A DNA stretch of 64,000 nucleotides from Ohtaekwangia sp035628875 (GTDB taxonomy: Bacteria; Bacteroidota; Bacteroidia; Cytophagales; Cyclobacteriaceae). Below are positions 18,269 to 25,457 of the stretch, in pieces; position 1 is the stretch's first letter, and every line of letters starts with the position of its first letter. Position numbers and translations under genes: made by a program. The notes under the pieces are model-generated. The model made no database searches and was not told the DNA's origin. It worked only from the letters and a program-made list of their open reading frames with translations. The stretch spans positions 62,001 through 126,000 of the forward strand of contig DASPIZ010000091.1 in assembly GCA_035628875.1 (NCBI GenBank). Direction: 5' to 3'.

Positions 18269-19583
18269 AAATTTCAGATTTCAGATCATACTTCGTGTGA
18301 TCCTCATCTTCGCGAGTTTATCTATACTGGCGTGGTGCCTTGTGACAGGTTTATATCTGAGGAGTTTTTATGTCGGAACAGGTGCTCTGATTCTTTTGAT
18401 TGAACTCATCTGGTATATTGACCGCTTTAACCGGGATGTAAAAACCTTTATGATCAGCCTTCAACAGCGTGACTTTACAACCCATTTTCAGTCGAAAGGG
18501 CAGGGCCAGACGTTTGATGAATTGTACGGTGTATTAAATCAGATTACCGAATCGTTTAAAAAAATCAGTTCGGAGAAAGAAATTCAATTTCGCTACCTCG
18601 AAATGTTGGTTGACCATGTTCGCGTAAGTATTCTTAGTATTGATGAGGCAGAACAGATACGCATGGCGAATCAGGCCGCGAAAAATCTTCTTCAAAAGAA
18701 CGTATTGACTTCTTTAAAATCGCTTGAATCTTTTGATGCGGTTTTGGTGAGAACAATTCGTGAAGTTCATACCGGTCAGACGAAATTAATTCAACTCCAT
18801 GTGAATGATGAGTCGCTACAGCTTTCTATTCATGCTTCTGAGTTTAAACTGGATGGCAAATATTATAAACTTGTATCGATGCAAAACATCCGCAGCGAGC
18901 TTGACAAGCGGGAGATGGACGCCTGGCAAAAACTGATTCGGGTACTCAGCCACGAGATCATGAATTCCGTTGCCCCCATTATCTCGTTGAGTGATACGTT
19001 ACACGGTTCAATAAAACAAACTCCATGTGTTGATGCGGATCAGTATAATAAGCTGGACAAGGGATTGGAGGCGATTAAGATTCGTAGCGAAGGGCTTTAT
19101 AATTTTACTCAGTCTTATCGGAAGCTTACGGGAATCCCGACGATGTCGATTAAAAAGACAGCACTAAAAGAACTCATTGGTCGGGTAAAGACCCTGATGG
19201 TGCCTAAGCTAGATGAACAAGGTATTGACCTTGTTGTAAGTACAGAAGATGCCGTCATTGATGTGGATCCACAACTGATGGAGCATGTGTTGATCAACCT
19301 GTTTCACAATGCCATGGACGCGGTGTCTGGAAACCCAGACGCCCGGATTCAGCTTAAAACGACACGAACCGTGAAAGGTAATATTTCTATTCATATGTTG
19401 GACAATGGTGAAGGAATTGACGAATCCATTGCTGATAAAATTTTCATTCCTTTTTTCACTACCCGCAAGAACGGCTCAGGTATCGGTCTTGCGCTTACCA
19501 AACAAATCTTGCAGCTACATGGCGCTGATATTCAGTTTAAAAGTAAACGGGGAGAAGGCGCTGAGTTTGTTATTGTTTTTTAG
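18258..19583 (+). CDS. membrane sensor histidine kinase (partner of the NtrC-type regulator)
   Basis: A 441-residue kinase with two N-terminal membrane helices (about 8-30 and 36-55) separated by only a few residues, so it has almost no periplasmic sensor. A PAS-like region follows (about 112-210). His232 is in VLSHEIMNSVAP; the ATPase domain shows HVLINLFHNAMDAV (N), DNGEGID (G1), FIPFFTTR (F) and GSGIGLAL (G2). It is the NtrB-like class that pairs with sigma-54 regulators. The ATG at 18258 overlaps the regulator by 11 bp, indicating translational coupling; a GTG at 18228 would give a longer overlap and a poorer N-terminus. The short periplasmic loop suggests membrane-embedded or cytoplasmic sensing. 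Confidence 0.9.
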   Translation: MVFRNFRFQIILRVILIFASLSILAWCLVTGLYLRSFYVGTGALILLIELIWYIDRFNRDVKTFMISLQQRDFTTHFQSKGQGQTFDELYGVLNQITESFKKISSEKEIQFRYLEMLVDHVRVSILSIDEAEQIRMANQAAKNLLQKNVLTSLKSLESFDAVLVRTIREVHTGQTKLIQLHVNDESLQLSIHASEFKLDGKYYKLVSMQNIRSELDKREMDAWQKLIRVLSHEIMNSVAPIISLSDTLHGSIKQTPCVDADQYNKLDKGLEAIKIRSEGLYNFTQSYRKLTGIPTMSIKKTALKELIGRVKTLMVPKLDEQGIDLVVSTEDAVIDVDPQLMEHVLINLFHNAMDAVSGNPDARIQLKTTRTVKGNISIHMLDNGEGIDESIADKIFIPFFTTRKNGSGIGLALTKQILQLHGADIQFKSKRGEGAEFVIVF

Positions 19584-19584
19584 C

Positions 19585-19757
19585 TACGGGCTTCCAGCTG
19601 AGTTTTGAATAGCCTTGAGTTTCGAGCTGCGAGGTTCGAGTTTGTTGGGTGCAAGATACGCGTTTAACCACCCTGATCCTTCCGACGCTGTCGAAGGATC
19701 TGTCCAAGCCCATCGTTACAACGAACCAACTTTGAACTTCGAACCATGAACATTGAA
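19585..19757 (+). repeat. dispersed intergenic repeat, copy E (short)
   Basis: GAGTTTCGAGCTGCGAGGTTCGAG block (about 19617-19642) and TTTGAACTTCGAACCATGAAC block (about 19728-19755) flank a short middle. The CTCAAAC part is missing. It lies between the kinase and the convergent lipoprotein gene. Confidence 0.6.
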
Positions 19758-20129
19758 CTATTGAATTTGAATCTCCTTCGCCAGTCCAACAGCATTGAAA
19801 CGGATAACCAGGCGCTCAGCATCTTTGTTTTCAGGAGCGCATTCTGTCGAGGGTTGAACGAAGTAATAATAGAATTTCTGGTTGCGCGTAAACAACTCAC
19901 TTTGATCAGGCTTGCCCAATACTTCAACAATTTCCATCTCTGAAAGGGAAAGTAACTTCTGTTTTTGCTTGATGAGATCCTCCGCCATGTCTGTACGGAA
20001 TTTCTGACATGCTTGTCGGTCGTCCTTCCATTTTTGTGAATCAAAATTCTCAAGCACAGGGGTGGGCTTTCCGCAGCTGATGAGCATCAAAACAAGGACG
20101 GAAAGGTTAAGCCATTTGTAGATGAACAT
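19758..20129 (-). CDS. small lipoprotein
   Basis: A 123-residue predicted lipoprotein. The ATG at 20129 gives a short N-terminus, a hydrophobic stretch and lipobox LISC, so Cys would be lipidated. The mature part is mostly helical and charged (DSQKWKDDRQACQKF) with no domain I recognise; it looks like the small lipoproteins that resemble SmpA/BamE-type folds (VLGKPDQSE followed by FYYYFV), a weak inference. Its start lies 23 bp inside the end of the sterol-desaturase gene, so the two are probably translationally coupled. A longer upstream frame to 20243 exists but would place the signal peptide internally. Confidence 0.7.
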   Translation of the reverse strand: MFIYKWLNLSVLVLMLISCGKPTPVLENFDSQKWKDDRQACQKFRTDMAEDLIKQKQKLLSLSEMEIVEVLGKPDQSELFTRNQKFYYYFVQPSTECAPENKDAERLVIRFNAVGLAKEIQIQ

Positions 20130-21342
20130 ATTTTTTTTGGATAGCATAAAACCAGTACGAAGAAATTGCCGCATACACCACGACGACACCATAATAAATG
20201 AAAGACCAGTCATACAGGTAAGTGAACATGATAAGTAGAGCACTGTAACTGATTATCCGGAACCACTCGGACCATTTAACCCAGCTTCGCTGTTCGAATA
20301 ATACACCGCAGTTCGTCACCATCAGCGCGATCAACGCAGAAATAAATAATTTTTCCGTCATGGTAAACGCATCTGCTTTAAATAAAAAGAAGGCTGTTCC
20401 TGCAAGACAAAGGATGTACTGAAAAAGCACATACAGCATGAGTGACATGCCAGATGGTGTCTCATATTTTTTATATTGTTCCTTATCAACTTGTGGTGCG
20501 GCACGATAACCTCCGAGATAGTGGGGGAGCCATCCCGGTTTCATGAAGAGGTATTTTACCTTATCGCCCCAGGTGGGAATTTGTTTAAGGTCTTCGGCCA
20601 TGGCCACATAATGACTAAAGTTAGCATAGATCGGGTTCCAGCTATTCAGCGGTTTTGTAATGCCGTAGGTGGGATGTTCTTCTTCTTCCTGAAAAGTGCC
20701 AAACATTCGGTCCCATATGATCAAAGCACCGGCGTGGTTCTTATCGATGTATTTTGGATCGCGTCCGTGATGTACGCGGTGATGCGACGGTGTGTTGAAT
20801 ATCAACTCAATCCACCGTGGTAATTTTTTAATGGCTTCAGTGTGGATCCAGAATTGATACAACGTATTGAGCGCGGAGATGAGGGCAAAATCAAATGTAT
20901 TGAATCCTAAAAAGGCGATGGGCAAACTGAATCCAAACGTCCAGACTACCTGAAGCGAACTTTGTCGCAAGGCAACACTCAGGTTATACTCTTCACTCTG
21001 GTGGTGTACAACATGGCCGCCCCAGAAAAGATTGATTTCATGGCTCATCCGATGTGCCCAGTAATACGCGAGGTCAACCAGGAGGATAAGCGTAATCCAA
21101 TACCACCACGATGAATTGTCTAATGTGAAGAATGCAAAATTCGTAAAGAGGAATTCGTAAATACCGATGGCAAATATCTTCAGAAATAATCCCGACAGTT
21201 GAGAGGTGATCCCACAACCGAGGTTGGCGATGGCATCCGGAAACTTGTAAAATTCTTTGTGGGTAAAGCGTTCTACCAGTAATTCAATCCCGATGAGAAT
21301 GAAAAAAAGGGGAATTGATAAAACGATCGGATTAAGATCCAT
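20107..21342 (-). CDS. fatty-acid-hydroxylase/sterol-desaturase family membrane enzyme
   Basis: A 411-residue membrane di-iron oxygenase. The eight-histidine signature is complete: HRMSH (His97, His101), HVVHH (His110, His113, His114), His167, then HHRVHH (His187-188, His191-192). About eight hydrophobic segments are present: several before and around the boxes, and a group of four near the C-terminus (about 295-400). The C-terminal membrane extension resembles alkylglycerol-monooxygenase-like members more than plain C-4 methyl or C-5 desaturases. Such enzymes hydroxylate or desaturate lipids in the membrane; the substrate here is unknown. It is transcribed with the small downstream lipoprotein gene. 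Confidence 0.88.
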   Translation of the reverse strand: MDLNPIVLSIPLFFILIGIELLVERFTHKEFYKFPDAIANLGCGITSQLSGLFLKIFAIGIYEFLFTNFAFFTLDNSSWWYWITLILLVDLAYYWAHRMSHEINLFWGGHVVHHQSEEYNLSVALRQSSLQVVWTFGFSLPIAFLGFNTFDFALISALNTLYQFWIHTEAIKKLPRWIELIFNTPSHHRVHHGRDPKYIDKNHAGALIIWDRMFGTFQEEEEHPTYGITKPLNSWNPIYANFSHYVAMAEDLKQIPTWGDKVKYLFMKPGWLPHYLGGYRAAPQVDKEQYKKYETPSGMSLMLYVLFQYILCLAGTAFFLFKADAFTMTEKLFISALIALMVTNCGVLFEQRSWVKWSEWFRIISYSALLIMFTYLYDWSFIYYGVVVVYAAISSYWFYAIQKKYVHLQMA

Positions 21343-21430
21343 ACGGCAGTATTCAGGAGCTTCAGCAACACAAAGTTAATCTAAAAAAGCATAAATGCCT
21401 TCCTCGACTCGTGCCCGTGAAAATACAAAA

Positions 21431-21907
21431 TATGTGCGGTGGCTCCCTTTAGGGATAAAAGGGCGTGCGGTGGAAAAGGTAGGAGTACTCGTAGCCTTTA
21501 TTTGGCCCTGACCCCTGACCCCTAAAGGGGAAACATCAATACTAGTTAGCTACAAATATGTGCGGCGGCTCCCTTTAGGGATAAAGGGTGTGCGGCGGAA
21601 AAGGTAGGAGTACTCGTAGCCTTTATTTGGCCCTGACCCCTGACCCCTAAAGGGGAAACATCAATAACTAGTTAGCTACAAATATGTGCGGTGGCTCCTT
21701 TAGGGATAAAAGGGCGTGCGGCGGAAAAGGTTAGGAGTACTCGTAGCCTTTATTTGGCCCTGACCCCTGACCCCTAAAGGGGAAACATCAATAACTAGTT
21801 TAGCTACAATATGTGCGGTGGCTCCCTTTAGGGATAAAAGGGTGTGCGGCGGAAAAGGTAGGAGTACTCGTAGCCTTTATTTGACCCCTGAAGGGGTACA
21901 TCAAAAT
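21431..21907. repeat. tandem array of about 126-bp palindromic units, left block
   Basis: Four head-to-tail units start at 21431, 21557, 21683 and 21810 (126, 126, 127 bp; the fourth is truncated after about 98 bp). Each unit starts TATGTGCGGYGG, then has CTCCCTTTAGGGAT near its left end and ACCCCTAAAGGGGA near its right end. These two blocks are reverse complements, so each unit can fold on itself. Units differ mainly by single-base changes. No coding frame runs through them and there are no unique spacers, so this is not a CRISPR array. Confidence 0.9.
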
Positions 21908-22032
21908 ACCGATCAGTTTCAACAGAACGGGTGGTCAAAAAAAATGTGGCCGGAGATGCCGAAATACCAAAATAAAACTTTGTTAAATTCTTCGGCTGGT
22001 TATAGCTTTAAATACCGGTTAGTTGAAATGTT

Positions 22033-22425
22033 ATGCAAAGAAAAATGTTTTATGATGCCAAGCCAAATTCGTTTGAAAAGGCAAAGTGGCTTCGCAATCA
22101 CACAACAAAGCATGAACAAGAACTTTGGCAATACCTGCGAAATAAAAAAGTAATGGGGGTTAGAGTTAAACGGCAGCATCCGATTGGATCCTACATAGCA
22201 GATTTTTATTGCCATGCTGCTAAACTGGTCATTGAAATTGATGGTACAAGCCATAATTCCACCGATCAAAGGTTATATGATGAAGAAAGGACAATCAACT
22301 TTACTATTCTTGGATTAATGGTGATCCGATTCTCAAATGATCAAGTCGAACACGATATCGACCAGGTGGTCAATCAGATAGCACATCGTATTAAAGATAG
22401 AATGGAGTCTGGAATAAACAGCTAA
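22033..22425 (+). CDS. DUF559 (Vsr-like) endonuclease-domain protein
   Basis: A 130-residue protein that is almost entirely a DUF559 domain, a small PD-(D/E)XK nuclease fold related to Vsr. The family signatures are visible: TKHEQELWQYLRNKK, then IADFYC (Asp57) and LVIEIDGTSH (Glu68, Asp70, His74), which would form the metal-binding site. No DNA-binding extension or membrane segment is seen. The gene lies alone between two blocks of the 126-bp palindromic repeat, with about 125 bp of unique sequence upstream and none downstream. The biological role of stand-alone DUF559 proteins is not established; the repeat setting suggests action on those sequences. Confidence 0.88.
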   Translation: MQRKMFYDAKPNSFEKAKWLRNHTTKHEQELWQYLRNKKVMGVRVKRQHPIGSYIADFYCHAAKLVIEIDGTSHNSTDQRLYDEERTINFTILGLMVIRFSNDQVEHDIDQVVNQIAHRIKDRMESGINS

Positions 22426-22429
22426 CAAA

Positions 22430-22775
22430 CCCCGCAAGGCAACAGTACTCGTAGATTTGTTGACCCCTAAAGGAACATCAGACCAGCTAACTACTAATAC
22501 CGTGCGGTAGCTTCTTATAGGGGTTAAAGGAGTGCGCTTGGAAAAGTTAGCAATACTCGTAGCCTTTATTGCCCGGACCCCTGACGGGGAAACATCAATA
22601 ACCAGTTAACTACAAATATGTGCGTTGGCTCCCTTTAGGGATAAAAGGGTGTGCGGTGGAAAAGGTAGGAGTACTCGTAGCCTTTATTTGGCCCTGACCC
22701 CTAAAGGGGAAACATCAATAACTAGTTAGCTACAAATATGTGCGGTGGCTCCCTTTAGGGATAAAAGGGTGAGGT
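22430..22775. repeat. tandem array of about 126-bp palindromic units, right block
   Basis: The same repeat resumes directly after the DUF559 stop codon. It has a divergent partial unit (about 22430-22497), a divergent unit (about 22498-22616), a well-conserved unit (22617-22736, 120 bp) and a partial unit (22737-22775). Orientation matches the left block. The copies next to the nuclease gene are the most degenerate. Confidence 0.85.
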
Positions 22776-22881
22776 AATGGAGATAATAGCGTTTCATAGC
22801 AAGTCACATCACATTCCAAAAAAAAACCAAAACCAATCGCCAACCAGTTGTATTTACTAATTTGCGCGAAAATTCAGAATC

Positions 22882-23310
22882 ATGCTTTTTACGATATCAC
22901 GGGGGTTGTGGGTTGTTTCGGTGTTGGGTGTTTTAGCTGCATTGCTTTACGTTTACGCTGGACTACCCCAGCAAGTGCTTATCCAACAATTGGAAGGCGG
23001 CGATACTATCCTGTCGCGGGACACGGTCTTCTACATCGCTTTAGCGCTTTCCGCTGTGGTAAATGTGTCTGTGTACCTGATCGGTGCCGTTTTCAAGAAA
23101 GAATTGACGTTCAGAGCCTGGTTTAATGGCCTTATCATTACCATAAACGTCTTCATTATGGTTGCGCTGTTTACGCTCGGCACCATCAATAGCATTGAAA
23201 AATTTGACTATAGCCGGATTGCTTTCCTGGTCTACGGAAGTTTGATTTTGGTTGTGCTGTGGTGCCTAACGTGGCCGCTATGGGTTTTATTTCAAAAAAT
23301 TTTTCGGTAA
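22882..23310 (+). CDS. small integral membrane protein
   Basis: A 142-residue protein with four predicted membrane helices (about 5-27, 47-70, 80-103, 114-137) and short loops. A loop of about 20 residues between helices 1 and 2 (LPQQVLIQQLEGGD) is likely exported. I recognise no family or catalytic motif. It stands between the palindromic repeat array and parE, with about 225 bp to parE, so co-transcription with parE is possible but not evident. Confidence 0.65.
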   Translation: MLFTISRGLWVVSVLGVLAALLYVYAGLPQQVLIQQLEGGDTILSRDTVFYIALALSAVVNVSVYLIGAVFKKELTFRAWFNGLIITINVFIMVALFTLGTINSIEKFDYSRIAFLVYGSLILVVLWCLTWPLWVLFQKIFR

Positions 23311-23534
23311 AGTCATGGTTTAGTTAAACTGGTCTTTATACCTGAAAGTCAGCTAATTAAATGTCGTTCCTTTAAACAATTCTGCAATTACGGCACTCGG
23401 TGTATTTGTTGAATTCATTCTAAAAATTGTTTTATTCGTGCTGAATCAGCATTTTTTAATCTGACCAGTTTACTTTTTTTGACTGTTTCAAACAAAGTGT
23501 ATTCCATTGAAGAGATGGACAAATCTTAAAATCT

Positions 23535-25418
23535 ATGGCATCAAATGAATATAATGAGTCGAGTATAAAGTCGCTCGACTGGCGTGAACACATCCGGCTT
23601 AGACCGGGTATGTACATCGGAAAACTCGGTGACGGCTCTTCTAAAGATGACGGTATCTATGTACTAGTTAAAGAAGTTGTCGACAACTGTATCGATGAAC
23701 ACATGATGGGTCATGGGAAAATTATCGATGTAAAAATTTCAGAATCCCGCGTTGTGGTTCGCGATTATGGTCGGGGTATTCCACTTGGAAAAGTAGTTGA
23801 TGTGGTTTCCAAGATCAACACAGGTGCCAAATACGACTCCGGAGCTTTTCAAAAATCCGTTGGTTTGAACGGTGTCGGTACCAAGGCGGTAAATGCACTT
23901 TCAAATTATTTTAAAGTTCAGGCTTTCCGCGACGGTCAAACCAAACTGGCAGAATTCAAAAAAGGTATCCTGACCAGTGACCCCAAACCAGGGAAAACCA
24001 CCGAAAAGAACGGAACGCTCGTAGAGTTTGAACCCGATAACTCGATGTTCAAGCACTATCATTTCATTCCCGAGTATCTCGATGATCTGATGTGGAACTA
24101 CGCTTTCCTCAACGCCGGACTTACCATCAATTACAACGGACAAAAGTTCTACAGCAAAGACGGTCTGCTTGATTTATTGAAACAAAAATCGAATGCTGAA
24201 GACCTTCGTTATCCGATTATCCACTTCAAAGGAAATGACATTGAAGTAGCGTTATCGCATGGTAATCAATACGGTGAAGAATATTACTCATTCGTTAATG
24301 GTCAAAATACCACACAGGGTGGGACACACTTAGCAGCTTTCCGCGAAGGCGTTGTTCGTGGTGTGCGTGATTTTTTCAAAAAGGATTTCGATGCATCGGA
24401 TATTCGCGCCAGCATAATCGGTGCGATTGCCGTAAGAATACAGGAGCCGGTTTTTGAATCTCAGACAAAAACAAAATTAGGTTCGATCACGATGGCGCCG
24501 GATGGCCAGGCTGTTAAATCGTTCGTAGGTGATTTCGTTGCCAAACAACTCGAGATCTACCTGCACGAAAACGCAACTACAGCCGACATACTGCACAAAA
24601 GAATATTACAATCAGAGCGCGAACGTAAGGAGATTGCCGGCATAAAAAAGCTCGCCAACGAACGCGCCAAAAAAGCTAACCTTCACAACCGGAAACTCCG
24701 CGATTGCCGCTATCATTTCGATGATAAGAGCGAAAAAGGAACGGACTCCATGATCTTCATTACCGAAGGGGATTCTGCCAGCGGATCAATTACGAAATCA
24801 CGTAATGTAGAAACACAAGCCGTGTTCAGTCTGCGGGGTAAACCCTTGAACTGTTATGGGCTTACCAAAAAAGTGGTGTACGAAAACGAAGAATTCAACC
24901 TGCTTCAACATGCACTAAACATTGAAGATGGACTCGAAGGACTTCGCTATAACCAGGTGATCATCGCGACCGATGCCGACGTGGATGGTATGCACATCCG
25001 CCTTTTGCTGATGACATTTTTCCTGCAGTTCTTCCCCGACCTGGTGAAGGCTGGCCATGTGTTCATCCTGGAAACACCGCTGTTCCGCGTTCGGAATAAA
25101 AAGGAAACTATTTACTGTTACAGTCCGGAGGAAAAGCAAAATGCCATGAACAAACTTGGTGGCAAGGTAGAGATCACCCGATTCAAAGGACTTGGTGAAA
25201 TATCTCCGGATGAGTTCGCTGGTTTCATTAACGACAATATCCGGCTTCAGCCTGTATTACTGCACAAAGACAGTCACCTCCAGAAGATCCTGGAGTTCTA
25301 TATGGGTAAAAATACACCAAACCGACAGGAGTTTATCATCGATAACCTGCGCATCGAACTGGATATCGTAGATAATGCGGAAGAAGAAAAGATTGAGGTG
25401 GAAGAACCTGTTGATTAA
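23535..25418 (+). CDS. parE: DNA topoisomerase IV subunit B
   Basis: The ATPase subunit of topoisomerase IV, 627 residues, normal for Bacteroidota. The GHKL domain shows KEVVDNCIDEH and DYGRGIPLG, and the lid region GLNGVGTKAVNALS. The transducer domain follows. The TOPRIM domain carries the catalytic Glu412 in FITEGDSASG and the metal-binding DADVDG at 480-485. It forms an A2B2 complex with the ParC subunit encoded 39 bp downstream and decatenates sister chromosomes. The assignment to topoisomerase IV rather than gyrase rests on pairing with this ParC and on the separate gyrA at 55077. Confidence 0.95.
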   Translation: MASNEYNESSIKSLDWREHIRLRPGMYIGKLGDGSSKDDGIYVLVKEVVDNCIDEHMMGHGKIIDVKISESRVVVRDYGRGIPLGKVVDVVSKINTGAKYDSGAFQKSVGLNGVGTKAVNALSNYFKVQAFRDGQTKLAEFKKGILTSDPKPGKTTEKNGTLVEFEPDNSMFKHYHFIPEYLDDLMWNYAFLNAGLTINYNGQKFYSKDGLLDLLKQKSNAEDLRYPIIHFKGNDIEVALSHGNQYGEEYYSFVNGQNTTQGGTHLAAFREGVVRGVRDFFKKDFDASDIRASIIGAIAVRIQEPVFESQTKTKLGSITMAPDGQAVKSFVGDFVAKQLEIYLHENATTADILHKRILQSERERKEIAGIKKLANERAKKANLHNRKLRDCRYHFDDKSEKGTDSMIFITEGDSASGSITKSRNVETQAVFSLRGKPLNCYGLTKKVVYENEEFNLLQHALNIEDGLEGLRYNQVIIATDADVDGMHIRLLLMTFFLQFFPDLVKAGHVFILETPLFRVRNKKETIYCYSPEEKQNAMNKLGGKVEITRFKGLGEISPDEFAGFINDNIRLQPVLLHKDSHLQKILEFYMGKNTPNRQEFIIDNLRIELDIVDNAEEEKIEVEEPVD

Positions 25419-25457
25419 TTTTGAACACAAGTAAACAATTGGCGGTACGTTAAAACC

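Noticed and set aside
16898..19583. NtrC/NtrB assignment as nitrogen regulators
   Set aside because: Only the domain architecture is shared. There are no nitrogen genes nearby and the kinase sensor differs.
21431..22775. Possible CRISPR array (regular repeats)
   Set aside because: The whole 126-bp unit is repeated, there are no unique spacers, and there are no cas genes.
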